A program made the position numbers and the translations under genes. A stretch of 64,000 nucleotides of DNA. Origin: Liolophura sinensis. Lineage: Eukaryota; Mollusca; Polyplacophora; Chitonida; Chitonidae. Shown piece by piece: positions 39,401-49,600 of this stretch; within the stretch, counting starts at the first letter, position 1, and the number at the start of each line of letters is the position of its first letter. The stretch lies in NCBI RefSeq assembly GCF_032854445.1, contig NC_088299.1:186001-250000 (forward strand), in the 5' to 3' direction. The notes under the pieces are model-generated. The model did not search any database. It saw only the letters and a program-made list of their open reading frames with translations, and was not told where the DNA came from.

Positions 39401-42400
39401 GGGAAAGGGCAGGTGCATTTCTAAATCAAGTTCACTTACAAGAACAACGGTGATGTGTCACCCTTAAACTTCATGCAACACAACATGACTTGGGTCCTTC
39501 TTCCTTAAGTGTAAGTGTTGTACAGGCAATCTAATTAGGTCACAGCTAGTCAGTGATCTGAGGTGAGGCTCACTTGGGTGCTTAAACTCAAAATAGCCAA
39601 GAATACAATATAACTTGTATGAAGGATTTTCTTGTGCTTCTCTGATGCTTCCTTGATAATAAGAAAAATTTTTCTTCTGATGAAGGTGAAATCCTTTAAA
39701 ATATTAACACTGCTTAGTAAACAAGCGGAAATTTAGATTCCAATTATTAGATCAATATTAAGAAGAAGTGAAAACAGGTATCTGAGTAATACCTAATGCC
39801 ACTGAAAGAAGTCAGGTTTCTGAATACAGATTTTCCTTTACTAAGGTTTGAAATTGTTGATTTGTTGAGGAAACTGCCCATGAGGTTCCAACTTCACTCC
39901 TGGTCAAAACTATTTATTTATTTATTTATTTGATTAGTGTTTTATGTCCTACTCAAGAATATTTCACTTATACGACGGCCGCCAGCATTATGGTGGGTGG
40001 AAACCGGGCACAGCCCGGGGGAAACCCACGACCATCCGCAGGTTGCTGCAGACCTTCCCACTTAAGGCCAGAGAGGAAGCCAGCATGAGCTGGACTTGAA
40101 CTCACAGCGACCGAATTGGGTGAGAGGCTCCTGGGTCATTATGCTGCGCTAGCCCGCTAACCGACTGAGCCACGGAGGCCCCTTGGTCAAAACTATTGTT
40201 TGGACAGGTATTTAGATTACTGTATGCAGTGTACTTCAGCAGGCTAACCCCCTCTGTATAGGATGTGCAAATGCTAGAAATCATTTGAATTCATAAACTG
40301 GAATTCAATCTAAACAAAAACCTGAAAAATAAATTTGTCTATGGTTTGATTGGTGTAAAATTGGTGTATAAAAAATGTTATAAAGAATGCTATAAAATGT
40401 AACTTAAGTGTTTAGAAATGTCTGCATTCATCTGCTATCCATATTCCTATACATGTATATTGAAGCAGCATGTAACAAACAGAGTGGTGTTATCGAGAGG
40501 AGGGGATATAGTGGGGGGGCGTTGGGTGTTGGGTTTGGGGGGTGGGGGACGGGGAGGGCACTCTCCGATATATCATTTGCACTCCCTGTATGCGAAATCC
40601 TGGCTAACACACTATCTACAGTGCTGGCATACATGCCAAACATATCCGAATCACTATATCTCTAGGATATTTCCATATATGCGAACGATATAACCTGATA
40701 CAGGCATGTGTCCATCTGTGTACAATGACTGTACATTTACACATTGGACAGTGTGGAGTCTGAGTGTGCCCCAATTAAACTTTAGATGTGGCTTGCTGGA
40801 TCGATTTTCTCTTAATTCTTTTAGAAAGACAAAGATGGCGGCCACAGTAGGGTAGAACCTGAAAATATAGTTTGTAGTCAATTTGTGTTGTTACCATGGA
40901 CTATTTTGGTTAGGCCATCCTAAGAACAGGTTATTTGGAATCGGTTGAGAATTTATTGTAGAGGAGTTTTATTGTGCCTTTAAAAAGTGGTAAGTGTTCT
41001 TTAGTGTCACTCAGACACGTTTTGGGATGTTTCCCTTCCATAACTCTCCCAACTGTGTTGCTCTGTAAGAGTTACCCTCCTCAGCAACTAAATATATATT
41101 ACCTAATGGTTATTATTTGACAAAAATCACTTTTTCATTCCTGCTAATCACGATCTTCAGACTGTGAACAAATGCCATCTGTATGTTTATCTGCTCTCTG
41201 ATGGCAAGTGCATGGGTTGTGCAAAATTTATTGGTTCGATGGGTGTTCTCGTGTGATCATGGTATGATCTTGTATCACTGAATTGAGACAATTCATTGGG
41301 ATATGTTCATAGGACAACTATTTAAGGCTTGAAGGACTTACCGACAATTGTGCCATGAACTTGTGAGCCATTTTTCAACTCCACTGTCACAGTTTCGTGG
41401 CTTAACTTCATCAAAAATCTGCAACAGATTTAAAAATGGAAGAAATGAGCAATAGTATAACAAGAAGACATGAAAAACATGACAATGGAAACTATGATGT
41501 GCATATAAGCTACATTATATATATACTCCTCATCTCCCGGGTCCCAGGGTAAAAGGGTTTTACTTCACAATTTAGAGATCTTTAGATACAAGTTGAAAGT
41601 TTCAACTTCTAACTAAAGGTCACTAATGTTTACATCACCAAACTGTAGCTCTACAAAACTCACAACTTCGCTACGACATATTTTGATGTCACTGCGTGGA
41701 GTCATACATTCTTATATTCACTTTTCTTGGAGTTCCCAAATTTTGGCACCTCGCACCTCAGGGCACTCGACAAATATGGGCACTACAATTCACCTTTATT
41801 AAATACAAGCCTACCAGTCTCGAACATCACTGCCACACATTAAAACAAAACCTATCCAGAACAATGGCTGTCCTATGAACAATATCCCTTTCTGTGCTGG
41901 TTTCCTATATGGCCGAACATGGGAAGGTCTGCCAGCAACTTGTAGATGGACGTGTGTTTTTCCGGAGCTCTTCCCAGTTTCCTCCAACAATAATGCTGGA
42001 TGGCATGGTGTAAGTGACATTCTTGAGTCCAGCGTTAAAACACTAATCAAATAAACAAATAAATTCTATGGAATAAAGGTGAGGCAAAATTGCAGCATGC
42101 ATATTTGCCAAGGTCTGTACTCCCACACATTTTAAGGTGTAGAACTCCGTCACTAGTCCAATGGCAGTAAATGTAAGAATGTTTGACTCCATGTAATTTC
42201 ATTAAAAAGTTAAGCACAATTCTAGGGCTAGCCTTCACAGCTTAGCCCTACCAATTTGCTATGCTTTAGCCTAGCTGTAGAAGATATCGCAGTACTCCTT
42301 TACTATTGTGCTCTGAGTGTTCCCACATGTATTCTTTGTAAAACCTACATACTGTTGGTTGTTGGCCTACATTGTTGACCCTGGATTTACCGTCTCCTGA

Positions 42401-45400
42401 AGCGGGCCACTAGAAAATTGGTAATTCCATCTGAAGATCATTTGGAACTAAGAGGCTCTGAAGGGGAAAGTTATGTGGGTACACATATCATCTGTGGCAC
42501 CCGCTTTGCTGCCATGTTGATTTCCTCAAAAAATAAGTTCAGCCCAATTAACTTATGCACATATCACTTTTTTTTTTTTGAAATTCATTCTTTTCTATGT
42601 CGCACAAAAGCGAATGGAAAATCGTTCGCCAGTTTCTGAACCTCTGGACGAACTGAATGATCATTCCCGCCAATTTTTGAGGGCTGTATACATACATATA
42701 TATATATTAGGTATAAATAACGTTCAAACGATTCTGCCACTTATGGTTTTGGACGTTTTCCTGGGTGATGGTAGACAAATGCAAAGTTTTGATGTTTACT
42801 TTTAGGTTTCATTCTAAAAAGGCAGGCCAACGACCAAACAATATGTGGGTTTTGCAATAAATTTGAAAGCTGAGGTTTCTATCATGTGGTAAAGTGACGT
42901 CAATTCATTGAAGAACCAGCTTTTTGCAATGAGCATCGGAGAAGTGGTTCAATGAGTAACAAAAGACGTTTTACTAAGAATCCAGGTTGTAACATTAATG
43001 GAGCGATTAATGGATTAAAATCCAGACAGTCCATTCCGCAAAGCAGTTTGCTGATCAAAGTGGGCCAATAAATCCACTCTAAAACAGCAGTACACCCCAC
43101 TATCTGTCCAGTTCGCAGAGAAAAGGGTGCTTTCAATCACTCGTACATGCTTAAATCCATTTTAGATGAGTCATATGCAGAAAATCTGATAAACTCTAAC
43201 TTTTCTCTCTTCAAAGTTGCTTGGGGGGGGGGGGGGGGGGGGGGCATGTGCCACGCTTTGCTGACATTAAAAATCCAGATTGTAAATGAGACCACTGATA
43301 GAAAACAAGGATAACAAAGTAGTTGGGCACTGGATAGCCACAAACCTTGACTGGATACCTTAACACTTGATTTTTGGAGGTTAAGACGATATCCTTCTGG
43401 GAAAATCTAAATTTTAGCACTAAAAGTAATATCTCATGACATTTAATTTGCCTCCAAAAATGCTTTGTTGTGGTCAGATTTTTAAATCATTTTCAGTGCT
43501 CCATTTCCTCAACCTTTTCTCATTTGAAAGAGCAACTGTCATTGCGATTTGTGCACATGTTTATTTTGGCCACAAAACTACCCTGGTTGGATTGGCCAAT
43601 TCCAGGGCTTCACAAAAAGTGTAATTTTATGTCTACACAGGATAATGCCTTTAGAATATGCTTGAATAAACACCTTGCAAACATGTGAAATGTTGAAGAA
43701 TTACAGGAAGTAATAAAAATATGAACACCACCTGAATAGCGAAAAGAAAAAGATTATCACTTCTACTATTCACTAGAGCAATATTCATGTTACTGAATTC
43801 ATGCATAATATATGTAATGTCTGCTAAGTTTATGGACAGGGGTTCAAATACAATTACACTGGGCATTTGCCTATTATGGAAATTGATCTTGTGATTACTC
43901 GAATATTGTCTTAGAATGTCTATTTGGAGTATGCTTGCTCTATGACTGTGTGATGGTGGGCTGATTAGATGATTTGGCGGTTTCTCTTCAACAAAACAAT
44001 CACCCTGCCCCATTTTATCTAGCTTTTCATTTTTGTAATTGCACCCTGCCCTTTTTGATAGCTATCTTGGGCTCTTTAAATACCTTTCTATGAATGCCCT
44101 TAATCTGGATAATATTATTCGATCTAGCTAATGTTTTGATTAATTCCTAGTGTATAGAATGTGTGAAATTGCACCACTACATTTACAATACTGCTGTTAT
44201 AAAACGTACATACATTTCAACCCAAATGTATCATACAGTCCACCGTATGTTACGATACTGTAAATGATAACTGTATCCATTCAGACTCTTTACCACAGAT
44301 TTAAACATATTTGTACTTTTCTGTTGATCGTTTTACACAAGAAAGATGGTGTGAGCTTGGCGATCGAATAACAGCAAAAAATCCCAATAGAAACGATCAG
44401 TTACGCAATAACATGTACATCTGTATGTTATAGAACAATGCCCTCCACTCTCTCATGTTTTGATTACAGCGGAAGATTACAACACCACCAATTTATGTAT
44501 TGCTTGATCTGCAGCGATTACAGTTCTAATTCAATAATTAACGTTAACGTATAATTTAGCCAAGAAATCGGCTGTGAAATTTTAATATTGGGTAAGGCCT
44601 ACTTCACATCCGAGAAGGGGTCCATAATAAAATATGGGTATGGGTATGGCTATGGGAACGGCCTTGTGCCAACTTGCTCAAAACGAAAATGGAAGCCAAC
44701 ACTTATGTGCCATGGGCAAAAAATCAGGTGAATTACATTTGTCAATGGCTTTATGGTCTTTCGCACAATCTTTATCTTATTCCGTGGTGCACAGACAGAC
44801 CTATGTAGCTCAAAACAGACCTTACTTTTCAGTTCAACTGGGAAATATCCAAAAACGGCCAGTGCCCATCAGAGTTCTATAAATGTCTTAGTTTGCGAAC
44901 AGACCATCTATTAAGTGGATTTATAAAAAGAGATACAGTGTGATAATCGGATGAACACATCGTTGGGGCTAACGAATTATTATTTGATTGGCGTATTACA
45001 CCGTATTCAAGAATATTTCTCTTATACGACGGCAGCCAGCATGATATGGTGGGAGAAAACCGTGCAGAGCCCAGAGGAAACCCGTGACCATCCGCACGTT
45101 GTTGCAGACCTTCCCACGTAAGGCCGGAGAGGAAGCCGGCATGAGCTGGATTCGAACTCACGGCAACCGTATTGGTGGGAGGCTCATTATTGCGCCATGC
45201 TGCAGTGCTAACACACTCAACCCCAGAGGCCCCCCCCCCCCCCAGCTTACGATGGCAGCCATCTTCACATATCAGTAAATATAAGCTAGCCATCCTTAAA
45301 CTGGATTTTGAGGCAATCATCTCATTATGAAATGAATCTCACTGTGTCCACCAGGTCACAGAACAACAAATATTATTCTAAAACCCATCTTTGACATCTG

Positions 45401-45981
45401 GATATATTCCTCTGGATTTTAACAACATTTCGGCTCGGGAATGAATTTACACATCCATTAGGCCTAGTTCTAATAAAGGTCATTTTACCTTTCATGCACA
45501 ACAGAGATTGGCTTTTCAACCTTTCTACATTGGGTTTAAAGGCCCACTTCGTTCCCAAAAGTTACTTGCGGAGTGGCCCGAAATTTTAATTCCATGATTA
45601 CAATTGTTGACAATAGACCTCTACGTTTAACTTAAGTGAACTTAACCCAGGAGCGGTTCATGAACACTTTTTCCGTGACACTCATCTTCAAATATCTACT
45701 AAAGAGTGGGTTTGCATCTTAACAGGGTTGCAAAAGGACATACTTGGGATGTGTTCGAGGCGAATTTCAACAAGCTGCAATGCTGTCACAGTTAACGTTA
45801 ACCTGTACACAAAGGTAGCCTACATCAGGCGTTGTTGTTGCACATACATGCCAAATGCGGAACCCTTGTAATTGTCCAATATTAACCATTCAAACAAAAT
45901 AATGCTAAATTTTCACCCAATTATCCTAAATCCATTTCTTCTTTTTAGTATCACCCACCGTAATTACCTCACAAGCTTCAT
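36336..45981 (-). CDS. SNRPD1: Small nuclear ribonucleoprotein SmD1, 4 coding exons, one missing base in exon 3
   Basis: SmD1 is one of the seven Sm proteins that form the ring around U1, U2, U4 and U5 snRNAs in the spliceosome; it assembles in the cytoplasm and works in the nucleus. The CDS joins 45968-45981, 41342-41418, 36825-37015 and 36336-36412 with GT-AG junctions of compatible phase. The Sm1 motif ([19 protein letters not shown]) is in exon 2. Sm2 ([11 protein letters not shown]) is in exon 3. The Arg/Gly tail, normally a symmetric dimethylarginine target recognised by SMN, is in exon 4. The exons sum to 359 nt; one base restored after position 36900 gives 360 nt, or 119 residues plus stop, the usual SmD1 length. 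As written, the frame shifts after RYFI and stops early. I read it as a functional gene with a base error or rare allele, not a retrocopy, because the introns and splice sites are intact. Confidence 0.95.
36825..37015 (-). CDS. SNRPD1: SNRPD1 exon 3 (Sm2 motif), with a one-base deletion
   Basis: The exon reads [20 protein letters not shown] onward through [10 protein letters not shown]. The expected [14 protein letters not shown] sequence then continues in the next frame, because one C is missing on the coding strand (one G at position 36900 instead of two). It ends in a lysine-rich stretch at GTATGT. Confidence 0.94.
37405..37475 (-). mobile_element. SINE fragment
   Basis: Only GACCTTTCCACATATGACC through GAGCTGGACTTGAACTCAAA resembles the family. 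It abuts a piece of the second SINE family. Confidence 0.6.
37476..37640 (-). mobile_element. Second SINE family, partial copy
   Basis: GTCCTTAGAGTGCATGTAAT and GATGGATTTCCAACGC match the copy at 34268 in the same orientation. The tRNA-like head is absent. Confidence 0.65.
38137..38333 (+). pseudogene. Possible N-terminal exon of an unidentified protein ([14 protein letters not shown]...), frame broken once
   Basis: An ATG opens a 14-codon frame resembling a PCNA-interacting (PIP-like) start, with Glu where the box normally has Gln. It hits TAG, but one extra A in the preceding A run would carry the frame into a long Ser/Asp/Glu-rich segment followed by basic [12 protein letters not shown]. 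It sits inside SNRPD1 intron 2 on the opposite strand. Short KxTxFF-type leaders occur on some transposase-derived zinc-finger proteins, but I cannot name a family. It may be a repeat-borne gene fragment or chance. Confidence 0.3.
39915..40183 (-). mobile_element. Full-length tRNA-derived SINE (reference copy), 14-bp target duplication
   Basis: Read on the minus strand it starts with a tRNA-like head (GCCTCCGTGGCTCAGTCGG, A box; GAGTTCAAGTCC, B box). A body of about 200 nt follows and ends in GTAAAACACTAATCAAATAAATAAA. TGGTCAAAACTATT flanks both ends exactly (39901-39914, 40184-40197). The intact head and perfect target duplication suggest a fairly young insertion. It lies in SNRPD1 intron 2. 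Confidence 0.9.
41342..41418 (-). CDS. SNRPD1: SNRPD1 exon 2 (Sm1 motif)
   Basis: These 77 bases have acceptor TGTTGCAG and donor GTAAGT. They encode the Sm1 strand pair ending HGTIV-G; the split glycine is completed by exon 3. Confidence 0.94.
41886..42063 (+). mobile_element. SINE, 5'-truncated and strongly diverged
   Basis: The core GGGAAGGTCTGCCAGCAACT and the tail AAATAAACAAATAAAT are recognisable. It lies in SNRPD1 intron 1. Confidence 0.8.
44980..45243 (-). mobile_element. SINE, full length, diverged, with a C-run at the head
   Basis: All parts are present. The head has many changes and begins with a run of some 14 C (45230-45243), expanded from the usual GGGG start. It lies in SNRPD1 intron 1. 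Confidence 0.85.
45968..45981 (-). CDS. SNRPD1: SNRPD1 exon 1 (start codon, 14 coding bases)
   Basis: This micro-coding exon reads M-K-L-V plus two bases of Arg, then a GTAATT donor. It joins A-TTT-TTG-ATG of exon 2 to give MKLVRFLMK, the invariant SmD1 start. It is too short to find without the homology. Confidence 0.93.
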
Positions 45982-46268
45982 GATGACTTCGATTTACTTT
46001 CGTGTTTTCCACATGAACCGGGCGAAAATGGCGGTCTCCAGCGTTCAACCAACGCACAGCATGGGGGAGGAGCTAAATGTGAACCGCAAGGCATGGAAAT
46101 GGAAACGGCTGGTAGACAGTCATACTGCTCAGTACATATTATCATCTGTAATCTGGGGTATTCTTTTTGATTTCATATCATTTATTTTTAACAATAAAAT
46201 ATCAGAAAATTTTATTAGTTTAAACAATATTTTTATATACACCTTGTAATCCAAGCTTGGTGTACCCA
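45982..46268. promoter_or_regulatory. Shared upstream region of SNRPD1 (minus) and tRNA-Tyr (plus)
   Basis: The SNRPD1 side is more GC-rich close to the start (ATGGCGGTCTCCAGCG) and lacks a TATA box, as is usual for housekeeping genes. The tRNA side is AT-rich. That the two genes share elements is an inference. Confidence 0.4.
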
Positions 46269-46355
46269 CCGTCGATAGCTCAGTTGGTAGAGCGGAGGAC
46301 TGTAGAGTGAAAAGACTGACATCCTTAGGTCGCTGGTTCGATTCGGCTCGACGGA
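46269..46355 (+). tRNA. tRNA-Tyr(GTA) with a 15-nt intron
   Basis: The acceptor strands CCGTCGA and TCGACGG pair fully, with discriminator A. The D arm holds the A box (TAGCTCAGTTGG). The anticodon GTA is at 46302-46304, and a 15-nt intron at 46306-46320 sits at the canonical position after base 37; metazoan tRNA-Tyr genes usually have such an intron. The T arm holds the B box (GGTTCGATTC). Its 3' side is one C short: GCTGG should pair with CCGGC but only CGGC is present, so the spliced length is 72 rather than 73. This is either a sequence error or a defective copy. The gene is divergent from SNRPD1. Confidence 0.88.
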
Positions 46356-46366
46356 CAGGTGGGACA

Positions 46367-46372
46367 TTTTTT
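46367..46372 (+). terminator. RNA polymerase III T-run terminator of tRNA-Tyr
   Basis: Six consecutive T bases lie 11 nt after the discriminator base, the expected distance and form for a Pol III terminator. Confidence 0.75.
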
Positions 46373-47793
46373 CGCATATTTTGTTATATGTTTCTGTAAC
46401 TGGCACACATGCCAGTAAAGTTAATAAGGAAATGCCTGCTCTCAAAAGTCATACCATGAAGTTCCACACTCAAGTTCCGAGTATGTCTGCCTATGTAGGC
46501 CTCCTACATAGGCCCTACATACGAGGTAAAGGTATCAAATGACTTTCGACCTGCAACCCAATGTCTCAGAAATTCAAAAAAAAAAAAAAAAGCCTTCAAC
46601 CTCCAACTTTTCCACTCATTTCCAGTCTGGAGCTATTATCTGCAGGCATCCACTTTGTATTTTTGTCCGAGTGGCAATTTGTCTGGGTTTCAGTCACACA
46701 GTGCCATCACAAGGCATGCTTCCTCTCGTATATGCACATAACAGTATTGTTTATTGATTGATTGATTTATTAATTTATATATTGATTGGTGTTTTATGCC
46801 ATACTTCAGAATATTTCTCTTTACAGCCACAGGAAATCTGACAGAGCCTGAGGGAAACCCAAACAGTCTGGCGGCTTTCAAGAATGTGTTCTAAAGTGAC
46901 TTGGCCATTGTTCTTTTGTAATTTATGGGTAGCCTACCAGTAGCGTTACTAGTTTGATCCATACGCCATAGTAAATAAATGTATGGACAGGTTTTGTTGG
47001 AAGTTTGTTAAATAGGCCTACAGACAGTGCTTTGGGTTTATACTTAGGATATCTACATGGGCTGATTTTACAAAGTGATTTTTGACTCCACTCAAATTTT
47101 AAGAAATGGATACATTGCTCACGTAGTTTGTAACATACAATAAAGTTCCATTAGTAACTGATTTGAAAAACACTTATTTTGCATAAGTTCTCAATTTTAC
47201 CTCTATAAGGATCCAGAATTTAAAATAAACATTTATGTGTGAAATTTCAAAGTTTGACAAGATGCAAAATGGACCTAACAAAGTTTTTTCAAAGCTTCAA
47301 CACATTTATCTGTAAATAGTTGTGCTGCGGAGTGATGTTCTCCTGATATAACATAGTTCTTGGATTATTGTCTAGTCGATTTTTCATATAAATTGTGCAC
47401 TTCTACATGAATAATGTGGAAAAAGATACAAACATGTAAAACTTACCACATAATAAAAACAGATCAGTTCAACATACCTCAGATTCAGACTTAACATTTA
47501 ATAAATTACAAAGACACAATGTCAGGAATTTGAACTTTATAGCAGAAAATTTATCCTACAAATAATTTTATTTTATTTCAAGTTTCAATTACAACTTTTT
47601 AACAGCTGCTTATTATTACACTGGGACTGTTGGTATGAAATGATTTGCAAATCACAATAGAAGTTTACAGCTTGCCATAATGTGCACAACAGTATGTCGG
47701 TATATACATGTATACCAGCATCACAGATTATGTATTAGTTAAAGATGTCTTAGTGTTTACTTCACGCTCATCTCTGCCAACATCTCAGATATT
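46373..47793. other. Between tRNA-Tyr and the KDM8 stop
   Basis: This contains one truncated SINE and the probable KDM8 3' UTR. A minus-strand AATAAA is present at about 47567-47572 as a candidate polyadenylation signal, 220 bp past the stop. Confidence 0.5.
46750..46875 (-). mobile_element. SINE, head-truncated and diverged
   Basis: The tail is TTGATTGATTTATTAATTTA; the body is readable only to GAGGGAAACCCAAAC. Confidence 0.75.
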
Positions 47794-49257
47794 TCAACTC
47801 CACCAAAAACTGACAGAGAAACTTACATCCAAAGAACGCACATAGTGCCAGCATTTTGGAGGGATATACAACATCTGACCAGGCCTTAGCACGCATTCCG
47901 AAAAATGAGCCTTAGGAAACTCTGGAAATTTCTCCAGATCTGGATTCTCCACATCTACTTGGCTTGTGTTACTTAACAACCTGCCTGAATGGGGATATAG
48001 ACATTTGGTTTGGTCTTCTGGGTATAACTGAATATACTTCTCTCCTATGACTTGGACAAGAAGATTGTGCTTGGGGTCAAAGTGCAAAGGTGAGATAGTT
48101 CCACATGGACCAAACCACGCACTGATATCTATATCCTCGTCGTTCAAATCATCTTCCCTGTCTGTAATAGAGCAATACATCGGTATGATGATATCATCAC
48201 GGAGTTCCGGGATCTGCTCAAAGAGCTGATGCTGAGCCAAGTACCCAATTCCCTGAGATCCTTTTATTTGGTCAATGTAAACATCAATAAATTCTGAGAC
48301 AGTCATTAGCTTCTGTGTCCATGATTCCTCAGTATATTTGGAACCCACTTCAACAGGCACTGTTCTATAGCCTGCAATTTTTTTGATGTAAGGTACACTC
48401 CACTTCCGATTAGACAATGCTGGCCAGTGTCCCATGCAGTCCTCTATAACAACCGGACATTTCTTCTCCATATACATTGACTTGAAAGTCTGTACGGATG
48501 GGCAAGACAGCAACTCAATTTGACAGCATTTCGGAAACTTCAGACAAGAGCCATTTTCCACTTCTGACGATCTTTTCCTAGTTTTTGAATTCACAGGAAT
48601 CTCAACAATATCCATATCAGCAGCTGTGATAGTGTCTCCCAGAATACCACATTTTGAACCTGCAACTGTCTCACTATCTTCCACCACATCGTGAGGATGT
48701 ACTCTATGCATTTCCAAGGAAATGTCAAGAGGATATGTGGTTACATTTACATTTGATACCCTTTCATCGAGCTTGTGTTGACTGAGACATACGTCTTTTG
48801 GGAAGAATTCATTTTGAACACTTTTTGCTAATTTTGCTAATATGTTATCTAAAATTGGGGCGCCCATGAGCAAACCCATATCACATGTTTTCAAAATCAT
48901 TTCCGGCGTTACTGGGTGCTCAGTATCTGACGGGTTATCTGAAGGCACACAACATTCAGCTAGTGCCTTAATGCACGACACTAACGAATAGGCTAACCGC
49001 CACGAAATGTCCACATCTTTCCAGTGTCCTGTATTCAGTTTTTCCCAGATTATGTCAAGCAATATCTTTGAAATTTCATAGCATTTTGTAAGGCTTCCAT
49101 TTCCAGTGTAAAAGCTGTCAAGAAGCTGGTTGATCAATTCAAGAACGAAGTTTCCTAACACTCGGTAGTCACTAATTTCGTCTAAAAAAACGTATTTGTT
49201 GCCTGGTACAAGGGCTTTGATAGCCTGTGGAAGAACATCCATGGGCACAGGTGTCAA
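47794..49257 (-). CDS. KDM8: JmjC-domain hydroxylase KDM8/JMJD5, intronless, 487 aa
   Basis: KDM8/JMJD5 is a nuclear Fe(II)/2-oxoglutarate oxygenase, reported as an arginyl hydroxylase and H3K36me2-linked regulator. The C-terminal half (about 245-487) is the JmjC fold. Fe ligands are His392, Asp394 (LHFDPKHN) and His471 (CWHYVRSL); the 2OG lysine is Lys407. The spacing His-to-His 79 and His-to-Lys 15 equals that of human KDM8, and the protein ends SVSFWWS, as the family does. The N-terminal helical region (1-160) is present. A low-complexity linker of about 160-245 with a basic KTRKRSS patch (possible nuclear signal) accounts for being about 70 residues longer than human (416). The whole frame is one exon, whereas vertebrate KDM8 genes have several introns. 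Its frame is intact and its catalytic residues are kept, so it looks functional. Confidence 0.97.
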   Translation of the reverse strand: MTPVPMDVLPQAIKALVPGNKYVFLDEISDYRVLGNFVLELINQLLDSFYTGNGSLTKCYEISKILLDIIWEKLNTGHWKDVDISWRLAYSLVSCIKALAECCVPSDNPSDTEHPVTPEMILKTCDMGLLMGAPILDNILAKLAKSVQNEFFPKDVCLSQHKLDERVSNVNVTTYPLDISLEMHRVHPHDVVEDSETVAGSKCGILGDTITAADMDIVEIPVNSKTRKRSSEVENGSCLKFPKCCQIELLSCPSVQTFKSMYMEKKCPVVIEDCMGHWPALSNRKWSVPYIKKIAGYRTVPVEVGSKYTEESWTQKLMTVSEFIDVYIDQIKGSQGIGYLAQHQLFEQIPELRDDIIIPMYCSITDREDDLNDEDIDISAWFGPCGTISPLHFDPKHNLLVQVIGEKYIQLYPEDQTKCLYPHSGRLLSNTSQVDVENPDLEKFPEFPKAHFSECVLRPGQMLYIPPKCWHYVRSLDVSFSVSFWWS

Positions 49258-49555
49258 ACTTGCTGTGCTAAAAATTCGTAATGTTTATGTGCACGATCAA
49301 AACACGGAAGTCTTCTGTTTAACACTAAGCACATGCGCAGATTTGCACGGTGTGCTTCAAGTCAGAACTGGAATGCCCTCGTCAAGAATTGGAATGTTAA
49401 CATTGAAAGATGGGACCTATTTTTAGATAGCCTTGTTTGAAACTATTCCACGATAACAGTCTATTCGATTAAGTATCAGAAATTCCATGCATTGAATTTT
49501 CCAACTTTCAGCGTAGCATATCTCCGTCGCGTGGAAACGGACGACGCTAAAAAAT
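49258..49555. promoter_or_regulatory. Candidate bidirectional promoter, KDM8 and an unidentified gene
   Basis: This 298-bp gap lies between divergent ATGs. No TATA box was seen on the KDM8 side; a short GC-richer stretch (CTCCGTCGCGTGGAAACGGA) precedes the plus-strand ATG. Confidence 0.35.
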
Positions 49556-49600
49556 ATGGCGACGTACAACAACAACGCCGGGAAGACGATATTCGCATCA
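49556..49600 (+). CDS. Candidate first coding exon of an unidentified gene, divergent from KDM8
   Basis: ATG with purine-rich context opens 15 codons (MATYNNNAGKTIFAS) that end on a codon boundary at a consensus GTAAGC donor. It starts 298 bp from the KDM8 start on the opposite strand, so the interval could be a bidirectional promoter. I do not recognise the peptide and found no convincing next exon downstream, so this remains a suggestion. Confidence 0.35.

Larger units (their letters stand above)
37016..41341. other. SNRPD1 intron 2
   Basis: This 4.3-kb intron carries SINE fragments, the full-length SINE at 39915 and the possible foreign N-terminal exon at 38137. A short GC palindrome (CCCGTCCAACTGGACGGG) lies near 37690. 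Confidence 0.6.
41419..45967. other. SNRPD1 intron 1
   Basis: This 4.5-kb intron holds two SINEs and a G-run of about 23 at 43219-43241. Nothing else was recognised. Confidence 0.6.

Noticed and set aside
45084-45278. Open frame of 64 codons within SNRPD1 intron 1
   Set aside because: It is contained in a SINE and its C-run.
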